From: Candidatus Omnitrophota bacterium
GTDB lineage: Bacteria > Omnitrophota > Gorgyraeia > Pluralincolimonadales > Pluralincolimonadaceae
Direction: 5' to 3'
Assembly (NCBI GenBank): GCA_028715315.1
Contig: JAQUSA010000077.1
Coordinates: 1 to 5,371, forward strand
Length of the DNA stretch: 5,371 nucleotides
Shown here: piece by piece, positions 1 through 5,371 of the stretch
Layout: every line of letters starts with the position of its first letter
Numbering within the stretch: the first letter of the stretch is position 1
The notes under the pieces: model-generated
The model's database searches: none
The model's input: the letters and a program-made list of their open reading frames with translations, nothing else
What the model was told of the DNA's origin: nothing
Translations under genes and position numbers: made by a program

Positions 1-404
1 CCGGCATGAAGAATTATAACGATGTCCAGAAAAAATACGGGGGAAGCGGGATAAGCGGCCGCGTATGCGATTTCGTGGATGAGATCGGCTCCGCGTACGC
101 TGCGGCCGATCTCATCATATCACGCGCGGGCGCGACCGCGTTATTCGAGATAGCCGCGCTCGGGATCCCTTCCATCATGATACCCTACAGGTTCGCCGGC
201 GGGCACCAGTACAGGAACGCGGCGGCGCTCAAGGCCGCGGGCGGCGCGATAGTGATGGACGAGGCCGGCCTCACACCGCGGATGCTCAGGGGGAGGATAT
301 TCGGGCTAAAAAACGACAGGGTAAAATTAGGGGCGATGTCGGACGCGGCGCGCAGGTTCGCTGTTCCCGACGCGGCAAAGAGACTGGCGGATATCATATT
401 ATGA
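1..404 (+). CDS. murG: MurG, UDP-GlcNAc:lipid I N-acetylglucosaminyltransferase (C-terminal part; 5' end outside window)
   Basis: MurG is a peripheral inner-membrane GT-B glycosyltransferase that adds GlcNAc to lipid I to make lipid II. Only about the last 134 residues are present; the family is usually 350-370 aa. The frame is open to the left edge. The first full codon (position 3) is Gly, and the preceding bases fit the Thr of the usual TG motif, so the ATG at position 6 is internal and not the start. Visible family features are the AYAAADLIISRAGA stretch (about 93-134), the donor-binding motif RAGATALFEIAALG (123-164) whose Glu is the ribose contact in E. coli MurG, the IPYRF loop, and HQYRNA (204-221), matching the conserved QxxN nucleotide-sugar site. 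It ends at TGA 402-404, which overlaps the murC ATG by 4 nt (ATGA), implying translational coupling. I see nothing broken. Confidence 0.95.
   Translation, partial: GMKNYNDVQKKYGGSGISGRVCDFVDEIGSAYAAADLIISRAGATALFEIAALGIPSIMIPYRFAGGHQYRNAAALKAAGGAIVMDEAGLTPRMLRGRIFGLKNDRVKLGAMSDAARRFAVPDAAKRLADIIL
78..116. repeat. Perfect 12-bp inverted repeat inside murG (potential hairpin)
   Basis: GATGAGATCGGC at 78-89 is followed, after a 15-nt spacer, by its exact reverse complement GCCGATCTCATC at 105-116. The spacer contains the palindrome GCGTACGC (93-100). Both arms are in-frame coding sequence (DEIG and ADLI) for ordinary MurG residues, so it may be a coincidence of codon choice. A 12-bp perfect stem at this spacing is nevertheless uncommon by chance in 5 kb. 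There is no U-tract after it, so it is not an intrinsic terminator. Any function is unproven. Confidence 0.6.
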
Positions 405-1798
405 GATTAAAGGGCGGGAAGCATATTCATTTCATAGGCATCGGCGGCATAGGCATGAGCGCGATAGCGTTCGTGCTGCTTAAGCAGGGGCACAGGGTAT
501 CGGGCTCGGATGTGAAGCGCTCGCGCATCATTGATAAGCTCGAATCTCTCGGAGGAAAGTTCCATGAGGGCCACCACGAGAAGAACATAAAGGGCGCCGA
601 TATCGTCGTATACTCTTCGTCGATCACGCCCGAAAACCCGGAGATAAAGGCCGCGCGCAACAAAAAGATATCCACGCTCCACCGGGCCGACATGCTCGCG
701 CTGATCATGAACGACAGAAAGGGCATCGCGGTCACCGGCGCCCACGGCAAGACGACCACGTCATCGCTTATAGCGCATATCCTGTACAGGGCGGGGCTCG
801 ACCCCACGGCGATCCTCGGAGGCGAGGTGAAGTCGCTTGAGGGCAACGCGAGGGTCGGCGACGGCGAGCACTTCGTAGTCGAAGCCGATGAGAGCGACGG
901 CTCGTTCGTCCACCTTAAGCCGTTCTACAGCGTGGTCACTAACATAGACGCCGAGCACATGGATTATTACCGGAACATGGGCGAGATCATATCCTGGTAC
1001 CTGAAGTTCATCGAAAAGATAAAGCCCGGCGGCAGGCTCTTCGCGTGCGGCGACTGCGAGAACCTTAAGAGGGCGCTTCGCGGATGCCAGAAAGACATAT
1101 TCACGTTCGGCCTCTCGAAGGAGCACCATATCCATCCCGAGAAGATAAAAATGCATGACTCGCACTCCGAGTTCGAGGTGGTCTACCGCGGGAAGAACCT
1201 GGGCGCCGCCGCGATAAATATCCCCGGGATACACAACGTCTCCAACGCCATGGCGGCCTTTGCCGTCGCGCTCGAGCTCGGGCTGGATTTCGATACTATT
1301 AAGGAGGCGGCCAGGGATTTTACGGGCGCCGCGCGCAGGTTCCAGGTGAAATATTCCGGCAACGGCATAAAGGTGATAGACGATTACGCGCATCACCCGT
1401 CCGAGATCAAGGCCACTATCCTCGCGGCGAGGAACTGGAAGCCGAAGAGGCTTATCGTGGCGTTCCAACCGCACAGGTTCTCGAGGACGAAGTACCTGAA
1501 AGACAAGTTCGGCGGTTGTTTTGACATGGCCGACAAGCTCATACTCACGGATATTTACGCGGCCTCGGAAGACGAATTGGACAATGTCTCGGGCAGCAGC
1601 ATATACGAGGAAGTCAAGATGCGCGGGCATAAGGACGTGTCGTATATAAGGAAAAAGGAACTGGAGGGATACCTGGCCAAGGAGATAAAACGTGGCGACA
1701 TGGTACTGATGATGGGCGCAGGGGACATAACGAACATAGCTGACGAGCTTGCTCTCAGCCTGAAAGGGAAAAAATGCCGGTCAAAAAAGAAGACCTGA
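401..1798 (+). CDS. murC: MurC, UDP-N-acetylmuramate--L-alanine ligase
   Basis: MurC is the cytoplasmic ATP-dependent Mur ligase that attaches L-Ala to UDP-MurNAc, the first amino acid of the stem peptide. At 465 aa it has the full family length and all three domains. The N-terminal UDP-binding Rossmann domain carries HFIGIGGIGMSAIA near residue 10, then GSD. The central ATPase domain has P-loop VTGAHGKTTT (111-120), the metal-site segment EADESDGS (161-168), NIDAEHMDYY, and HNVSNAMAA. The C-terminal domain has ARRFQ, DDYAHHP (327-333), PHRFSRT (357-363) and a late MGAGDI. The ATG at 401 fits because the GIGG loop follows at the normal distance. There is no strong ribosome-binding site in front (only a weak GGCGG at 386-390), so translation probably depends on re-initiation at the ATGA overlap with murG. 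The last 8 codons overlap the start of murB and give a short basic tail (KKCRSKKKT). All key residues appear intact. Confidence 0.98.
   Translation: MRLKGGKHIHFIGIGGIGMSAIAFVLLKQGHRVSGSDVKRSRIIDKLESLGGKFHEGHHEKNIKGADIVVYSSSITPENPEIKAARNKKISTLHRADMLALIMNDRKGIAVTGAHGKTTTSSLIAHILYRAGLDPTAILGGEVKSLEGNARVGDGEHFVVEADESDGSFVHLKPFYSVVTNIDAEHMDYYRNMGEIISWYLKFIEKIKPGGRLFACGDCENLKRALRGCQKDIFTFGLSKEHHIHPEKIKMHDSHSEFEVVYRGKNLGAAAINIPGIHNVSNAMAAFAVALELGLDFDTIKEAARDFTGAARRFQVKYSGNGIKVIDDYAHHPSEIKATILAARNWKPKRLIVAFQPHRFSRTKYLKDKFGGCFDMADKLILTDIYAASEDELDNVSGSSIYEEVKMRGHKDVSYIRKKELEGYLAKEIKRGDMVLMMGAGDITNIADELALSLKGKKCRSKKKT
1763..1768 (+). promoter_or_regulatory. Ribosome-binding site of murB (AAAGGG), inside the murC 3' end
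   Basis: AAAGGG lies 5 nt before the ATG at 1774, within the last codons of murC. It supports this start over later candidates and indicates that murB can be initiated while murC is still being translated (25-nt overlap). Confidence 0.6.
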
Positions 1799-2673
1799 AA
1801 TTCATAAAAGGCGTAGTGAAGTTCGAGGAGCCGATGGCGCGCCATACTACGTTCAGGATCGGCGGGCCGGCGGAGCTTTTTGTGTATCCTTCGGATGACG
1901 GCGACCTGCTGAATATCCTTCGTTACGCCTCCGAGCATAAGATGGGGACATTTATCATCGGCGGCGGCAGCAAACTTCTCGTCGGGGACAGGGGCATACG
2001 CGGTTTTGTGATATCATTAAATGCCCCGGCATTTAACAAACTGGTGTTTGACGGGGAATATGCGTCCGCGGGCTGCGGCATGAAGGTAAGCGAATTCCTC
2101 AAGAAGGCCGCGGCTGAAGGCCTCGGAGGGCTGGAGTACCTTGCCGGGATACCGGGTACCCTGGGCGGCGCGCTCATGATGAACGCGGGGTGGCCGACGA
2201 AGGCCATAGGCGACCGCGTCGAAGAGGTAACGCTGATAAGGGGGCTGGACAGGGAGACCCTCGGCAAAAACGATATTAAATTCACCTACCGGGGCTCTAA
2301 TCTCGGGGACTTCCTGCTTATCTCCGCGAAGATCAGGCTGGACAGGAAGCCAAAGGAGGGCATCGAGGCCGAAATAAACAGGAACTTCGAAAAAAAGAGG
2401 CAGACGCAGGACCTTTGTTATCCGAGCGTCGGGAGCGTATTCCTGAACCCTTCGGGGACGATGCCTGCCTGGCAGCTCATAGAGAAGTGCGGGTTCAGGG
2501 GGGTATCGGAAGGAGGCGCAAAGGTCTCCGAAAAGCACGCGAATTTCATCATAAATAAAGGAAAGGCAACGGCTGCCGATGTCCGCAAACTTATTGACGA
2601 AATACAAAAAAAGGTTTTTAAAGAACATCAAATTGTGTTAAAATTAGAAGTTAAAACAATAGGAGATTTTTAG
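1774..2673 (+). CDS. murB: MurB, UDP-N-acetylenolpyruvoylglucosamine reductase (short, type-II-like)
   Basis: MurB is a cytoplasmic FAD/NADPH enzyme that reduces UDP-GlcNAc-enolpyruvate to UDP-MurNAc, the MurC substrate. Its 299 aa match the shorter type II class rather than the roughly 340-aa E. coli type. Family features in order: TTFRIGGPAE near residue 25; FAD loop IIGGGSKLLVGDRG (from 61); GIPGTLGG (125-132) and MMNAGW; FTYRGS with Arg173 at the position of E. coli Arg159; GSVFLNP with Ser221 as the proton-donating Ser; and Glu292 in LEVKTIG at the position of E. coli Glu325. The catalytic triad is therefore present. Oddities are Lys67 where the loop normally has Asn (GGGSN) and Trp140 in place of the usual Ala after NAG. 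The final ~90 bases are strikingly AT-rich (TTA, AAA, ATT codons) compared with the GC-rich body. It overlaps murC by 25 nt and shares one base with the ddl GTG start. Confidence 0.97.
   Translation: MPVKKEDLKFIKGVVKFEEPMARHTTFRIGGPAELFVYPSDDGDLLNILRYASEHKMGTFIIGGGSKLLVGDRGIRGFVISLNAPAFNKLVFDGEYASAGCGMKVSEFLKKAAAEGLGGLEYLAGIPGTLGGALMMNAGWPTKAIGDRVEEVTLIRGLDRETLGKNDIKFTYRGSNLGDFLLISAKIRLDRKPKEGIEAEINRNFEKKRQTQDLCYPSVGSVFLNPSGTMPAWQLIEKCGFRGVSEGGAKVSEKHANFIINKGKATAADVRKLIDEIQKKVFKEHQIVLKLEVKTIGDF
2594..2622 (+). promoter_or_regulatory. Possible sigma70-type promoter in the murB tail, upstream of ddl
   Basis: TTGACG (2594-2599; 5 of 6 to the -35 consensus) is separated by 17 nt from TTTAAA (2617-2622; 4 of 6 to the -10 consensus) within an unusually AT-rich segment. 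It would direct transcription of ddl-ftsQ-ftsA. Coding constraint and composition alone could produce it, so confidence is low. Confidence 0.2.
2636..2644 (+). promoter_or_regulatory. Possible extended -10 element before ddl (TGTTAAAAT)
   Basis: TGTTAAAAT matches the TGn-TATAAT extended -10 pattern with one mismatch in the hexamer and has no good -35 at the right distance. A start around 2650 would leave a short leader that still contains the ddl AGGAGA. It is an alternative to the TTGACG/TTTAAA pair, and may equally be a by-product of local AT richness. Confidence 0.2.
2661..2666 (+). promoter_or_regulatory. Strong ribosome-binding site of ddl (AGGAGA)
   Basis: AGGAGA ends 6 nt before the GTG at 2673. 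This is the best Shine-Dalgarno match in the window and decides the ddl start in favour of GTG 2673. The alternative ATG at 2688 has only AAAGGA three bases upstream, which is too close. Confidence 0.75.
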
Positions 2674-3584
2674 TGGATAAAGGATCCATGCGGATAGGGG
2701 TATTGATGGGCGGGCCTTCCGCGGAAAGAGATGTTTCGCTGCGCTCGGGAAAAGCGATCCTGGAAGCGCTTTTAAGCAAGGGATACAATGCCGTGCCGCT
2801 CGAGGTGTGGCTGCCGACAAGGCAGGAATTGAAGTCGGCCGGCATACACGTCGCTTTCATAGCCCTGCACGGCACGTTCGGTGAGGACGGGCAGATACAG
2901 GCGATCCTGGAAGACCTTAAGATACCGTACACGGGTTCGAAAGTGAGAGCGAGCCGTCTCGGGATGGATAAGGTCGCCTCCCGCAGGCTGTTCAAGAAGG
3001 CCAGGCTTAATGTCCCTGACTGCCATGTGATAAAGAACGGGACGCGCCCTAGGAAAAAACTGAAGACTCCGCTCGTCGTAAAGCCGTCGGCGCAGGGCTC
3101 ATCGGTAGGCGTATCGATAATTGACAGCCTCGACGAGCTCGAGGGCGCGATCACGGGGGCCTTCATGTTCGGGGATAAAGTCCTGCTGGAGAGTTTCGTG
3201 CCCGGCAAGGAGCTTACCGTAGGCGTGCTCGACGGAAACCCGTTGCCGGTAATACAGGTGGTGCCCAAAAGGCGCTATTACGATGAAGTGGCGAAGTATA
3301 CGGTCGGCATGACCGAATACCTCTGTCCGGCGCCCATATCGGGCCAGGAGGCTAAGCTCGCGCAGGAAGCCGGAGCGAGGGCGCATAAAGCTTTAGGATG
3401 CTCCGGCTATTCGAGGGTCGACATGATACTGGGTGAGGACGGCAAGGTGGTCATACTCGAAGTGAATACGATCCCCGGCATGACGCAGCTGAGCCTGCTT
3501 CCGAAAGCCGCTAAGGCGGCCGGAATAGAATTCCCGGAATTATGCGAAGCGATGCTGAAGTCGGCATTTGAAACGGCGGGATAA
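2673..3584 (+). CDS. ddl: Ddl, D-alanine--D-alanine ligase
   Basis: Ddl is a cytoplasmic ATP-grasp enzyme that joins two D-Ala molecules; MurF later adds the dipeptide to the stem peptide. Its 303 aa are typical for DdlB-type ligases. Visible features: VLMGGPSAERDVS with Glu18 as the first-subsite Glu (E. coli DdlB Glu15); HGTFGEDG (66-73); ATP-grasp lysine and loop KPSAQGSSVG (137-146) with Ser143 equivalent to E. coli Ser150; ESFVPGKELTVGVL; the omega-loop segment YYDEVAKYTVGMTEY with Lys208-Tyr209, matching E. coli Lys215-Tyr216; RVDM with metal ligand Asp250; and LEVNTIPGMT with ligands Glu263 and Asn265. The Tyr at 209 fits a D-Ala-D-Ala enzyme rather than a D-lactate (Phe) ligase. The start is GTG, chosen for its AGGAGA; ATG 2688 is a less likely alternative that would cost five residues. 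It shares one base with the murB TAG and ends one base before ftsQ. Confidence 0.97.
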   Translation: MDKGSMRIGVLMGGPSAERDVSLRSGKAILEALLSKGYNAVPLEVWLPTRQELKSAGIHVAFIALHGTFGEDGQIQAILEDLKIPYTGSKVRASRLGMDKVASRRLFKKARLNVPDCHVIKNGTRPRKKLKTPLVVKPSAQGSSVGVSIIDSLDELEGAITGAFMFGDKVLLESFVPGKELTVGVLDGNPLPVIQVVPKRRYYDEVAKYTVGMTEYLCPAPISGQEAKLAQEAGARAHKALGCSGYSRVDMILGEDGKVVILEVNTIPGMTQLSLLPKAAKAAGIEFPELCEAMLKSAFETAG

Positions 3585-3585
3585 T

Positions 3586-4383
3586 ATGGCAAGAAAAAGA
3601 AAAAACTCGAACGAGTCTGCGAAGCAGTTCAATGAATTCCTGAAGAAGAACAAGGCCGGCATCGCAGCGTTCGCGGTGATAATCCTGGTGGCGGCCGGCG
3701 CCGCGTTCTGGCTCAGCGATTTTTTCCTCAATTCGCCGTCTTTCTCGGTAGACAAGATTGAGATCGTGAAGCCCGGCAGGGAGGGCGCCTATCGCCTGCA
3801 GAATGAATATTTCAGGCTTGAATATCCGGTCAACATTTTCACGGCCGACCCTTCGGTCCTTTCCGGGAAGATAAAAAGCAAGCATCCCGAGTACCAGATA
3901 GTCGTGATAACAAAATTCCTGCCCGACAGGATAGCCGCCACGATCAAGGACAGGGAGGCTGTCGCGAGGATAAAGGTCGCGAAGATACTTCCCATCGATT
4001 TCGATGGGGTCGTCGTATCGGACAGCGGCAACCCGGAGTCGCTGCCCCTTATCACAGGGCTTGAGTCGCAGCTCGCGAACCCCAAGGCCGGGACGAAGGT
4101 CAAGTCCAAACGGTTGAATATCGCGCTGAATATCCTGAGGCAGGTGTACTCCAGGGTCGAATTCAGGGGGTCTTCCATAGCGACGGTGGATATCACTTAT
4201 CCGGAGAAGGCGTTCTTTGTCATCGACGGGATGAATATAGTCCTCGGGAGCGGGGATATGGGAGGGAAGCTCGACGTGCTCGCGAGCATATTCAACGATC
4301 CGAAACTTGACAAATCCAGGATAGATTCTATAGACCTGAGGTTTACGGACCCCGTCGTTACTTTCAAGCCGGAGAAAAAATGA
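3586..4383 (+). CDS. ftsQ: FtsQ/DivIB-type cell division protein
   Basis: FtsQ is a bitopic inner-membrane divisome protein that, with FtsB and FtsL, links early and late division proteins and helps control septal peptidoglycan synthesis. This 265-aa protein has the family layout: a short basic cytoplasmic tail (MARKRKNSNESAKQF), one membrane helix at about residues 24-43, then an extracytoplasmic POTRA domain at about 53-126 (FSVDKIEIVK, VNIFTADP, FLPDRIAATIKDREAVA). A beta domain follows with the family's LPLITGL segment and the C-terminal IDLRFTDPVV signature (about 249-258). Sequence conservation is low, as usual for FtsQ, so the call rests on architecture, these motifs and its place between ddl and ftsA. 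The ATG at 3586 is preferred: it follows the ddl stop by one base and has GGCGGG 5 nt upstream. An in-frame TTG at 3568 would add six residues overlapping ddl, without a convincing ribosome-binding site. It overlaps ftsA by 4 nt. Confidence 0.92.
   Translation: MARKRKNSNESAKQFNEFLKKNKAGIAAFAVIILVAAGAAFWLSDFFLNSPSFSVDKIEIVKPGREGAYRLQNEYFRLEYPVNIFTADPSVLSGKIKSKHPEYQIVVITKFLPDRIAATIKDREAVARIKVAKILPIDFDGVVVSDSGNPESLPLITGLESQLANPKAGTKVKSKRLNIALNILRQVYSRVEFRGSSIATVDITYPEKAFFVIDGMNIVLGSGDMGGKLDVLASIFNDPKLDKSRIDSIDLRFTDPVVTFKPEKK
4371..4374 (+). promoter_or_regulatory. Ribosome-binding site of ftsA (GGAG), inside the ftsQ 3' end
   Basis: GGAG lies 5 nt before the ATG at 4380, within the last codons of ftsQ. 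With the ATGA overlap it supports coupled translation of ftsQ and ftsA and fixes the ftsA start. Confidence 0.65.
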
Positions 4384-5371
4384 AGAAGAAGACCCTTACG
4401 GGCCTTGATATAAGCGATGATTTCGTTACGTGCTCCATCTGTTCGACCGACGAAAAATCAGGTGCGGTCATCCTAGGCGTCGGCACAGTCCCCTCGAGGG
4501 GGGTGGATAACGGTTCGATAACCGACCTGAGCGAAGTGACGCAGTCGGTCGCCGAGGCTGTCGAGAAGGCCGAGGCGGCGGCTAAGACGAAGGTCCTGTC
4601 GCTCGTGACCAGCTGTGACGGCACGAGCCTGCGCACATATAACACAAAGGGCAGCATCACCGTATCCGAGAAGGAGAACGAGATAGGCCGCCGGGAGGTC
4701 GAACGGGTCACGGAGGCTGCCAAGACCATCGCGCTTCCTTTCGACAGGGAGATAGTCCATTCGGTCACGCGCGGTTTTATCCTTGACGGCCAGGACGGCA
4801 TAAAGGATCCTGCGGGAATGTTCGGGACGAGGCTCGAGGTCGACATGGAGTTAGTGACCGCCCTTATCACGAACCTTCACAACCTTAGGCGCGCCGTTAA
4901 CGCCGCCGGATTCGAGATACAGGATATCGTGCTTTCGGGAGTGGCTTCGGGGAACGTCCTCCTCGAGGACCTGGATAAGGACCTCGGCGCTATACTGATA
5001 TACATATCCTATTCCGCGACGCATATTGTCGTGTACAGCGGCGGAGAGATAAGGGCCATAGAGGTCGTGCCCTTCGGCGGCGGTGAGCTTGTCCGCGCGG
5101 CCGCGGATGCCTTCAAGATCCCGCGCGACTATGCAGAGCAGGTCATCAGGCGCGAGGTGAGCCTCGATGAATCCCAGTCCGCGGAGGATGACGAAATAAC
5201 CCTGAGGATAGGCGGTTCCGGCAAGACGATATCGAGGAAGTCCCTGCGCGGGGCGGTTAAGCCCGCGGCCGAGGAACTGATAAGCAAGGCAGGCGAGGCG
5301 CTCAAGGGGATGCGTTCCTCGAAGGAAGCGGCGACCGGCTGCGTCGTTGCGGGGGTCCTCGCGGACCTCGG
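4380..5371 (+). CDS. ftsA: FtsA-family division protein with degenerate nucleotide-binding loops (3' end outside window)
   Basis: FtsA is the actin-fold protein that tethers FtsZ to the membrane and recruits later divisome proteins. 330 codons are present of a usual ~410-420; the C-terminal membrane-targeting helix would lie beyond the window. Family evidence: GLDI at the N-terminus (8-11), VPSRGVDNGSITDL (37-50) matching the pS-G-kG-ivD signature, a 1C domain, and the near-diagnostic DGQDGIKDPAGMFGTRLE (136-153), then PFGGGELV (231-238). The ATP site, however, is abnormal. Phosphate-1 reads DISDD (10-14) where DIGTT is expected. Phosphate-2 reads IYISYSATH (207-215) where IDIGGGTTD is expected. 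The adenosine loop appears as GVL (325-327) where GGG is usual. The frame is open and codon use matches the neighbours, so this is not obvious decay. It overlaps ftsQ by 4 nt (ATGA). It could be a pseudo-ATPase FtsA or a paralogue with a canonical copy elsewhere. Confidence 0.9.
   Translation, partial: MKKKTLTGLDISDDFVTCSICSTDEKSGAVILGVGTVPSRGVDNGSITDLSEVTQSVAEAVEKAEAAAKTKVLSLVTSCDGTSLRTYNTKGSITVSEKENEIGRREVERVTEAAKTIALPFDREIVHSVTRGFILDGQDGIKDPAGMFGTRLEVDMELVTALITNLHNLRRAVNAAGFEIQDIVLSGVASGNVLLEDLDKDLGAILIYISYSATHIVVYSGGEIRAIEVVPFGGGELVRAAADAFKIPRDYAEQVIRREVSLDESQSAEDDEITLRIGGSGKTISRKSLRGAVKPAAEELISKAGEALKGMRSSKEAATGCVVAGVLADL

Noticed and set aside
6..8. ATG as the start of murG
   Set aside because: The protein begins in the middle of the MurG C-terminal domain and the frame is open to the window edge, so this Met is internal.
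761..1630. Long open frame on the minus strand (289 codons) opposite murC
   Set aside because: It lies wholly antisense to a clearly conserved MurC, has no recognisable motif or ribosome-binding site, and is expected in GC-rich coding DNA where antisense stops are rare.
2607..2613. A-AAA-AAG in the murB reading frame, identical to the dnaX -1 frameshift heptamer
   Set aside because: A -1 shift meets TAA (2619-2621) after two codons and would remove catalytic Glu292. I see no stimulatory upstream SD or downstream stem, so it is most likely a product of the local A-rich sequence.
2017..2631. Minus-strand open frame of 204 codons opposite murB
   Set aside because: Antisense shadow of MurB; no family resemblance in its translation and no upstream signals.
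2651..3268. Minus-strand open frame of 205 codons opposite ddl
   Set aside because: Low-complexity Ser/Pro/Leu-rich shadow of Ddl with no recognisable domain.
3568..3585. Upstream TTG start for ftsQ overlapping ddl
   Set aside because: No convincing ribosome-binding site, a rare start codon, and only six extra residues; ATG 3586 sits immediately after the ddl stop with GGCGGG in front.
3991..4008. CCCATCGA-TT-TCGATGGG inverted repeat in ftsQ
   Set aside because: An 8-bp stem at this spacing is expected about once or more by chance in this length, and it encodes ordinary residues (PIDFDG). No T-tract follows, so it is not a terminator.
4490..4501. 12-bp palindrome CCCCTCGAGGGG in ftsA
   Set aside because: It encodes the conserved PSRG segment of FtsA and is only a six-base half-site reflected; no other copies were noticed in the window.
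1..5371. CRISPR arrays, tRNA/rRNA genes, insertion sequences or toxin-antitoxin genes
   Set aside because: No spaced direct repeats, cloverleaf sequence, transposase motifs or small extra genes were seen; essentially all bases are accounted for by the six dcw genes.

Overview
The window is a gap-free stretch of a bacterial division and cell wall (dcw) gene cluster. All genes are on the + strand, in the order murG (3' part), murC, murB, ddl, ftsQ, ftsA (5' part). Neighbouring genes either overlap (4, 25, 1 and 4 nt) or, for ddl/ftsQ, are separated by one base. This leaves no room for terminators or RNA genes, so the set is almost certainly one operon that continues past both window edges.

The source is a diderm-type or candidate-phylum bacterium. 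GC is judged by eye to be in the mid-to-high 50s percent, yet AUA (Ile) and AGG (Arg) codons are used heavily. That usage, the compact murG-murC-murB-ddl-ftsQ-ftsA order and the short type-II-like MurB recall Omnitrophota, Elusimicrobiota or deltaproteobacterial relatives. I lean weakly to Omnitrophota; this is inference.

Layout: 1-404 is the UDP-binding C-terminal domain of MurG, the last cytoplasmic step to lipid II. 401-1798 is MurC (L-Ala addition to UDP-MurNAc). 1774-2673 is MurB (UDP-MurNAc formation). 2673-3584 is Ddl (D-Ala-D-Ala synthesis). 3586-4383 is FtsQ/DivIB, a membrane-anchored divisome protein. 4380-5371 is FtsA, the actin-like membrane tether for FtsZ, cut by the window end after 330 codons. 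Together they make the peptidoglycan precursor and build the division machine that uses it.

No new multi-gene system is visible. The one striking observation is that FtsA, recognisable by its 1C-domain signature, has lost the consensus of both phosphate-binding loops and apparently of the adenosine loop too, so it may be a division actin that does not bind or hydrolyse ATP in the usual way. Smaller points are a perfect 12-bp inverted repeat inside murG, an AT-rich murB tail with promoter-like motifs just before ddl, and substitutions in the MurB FAD loop and the Ddl active-site loop.
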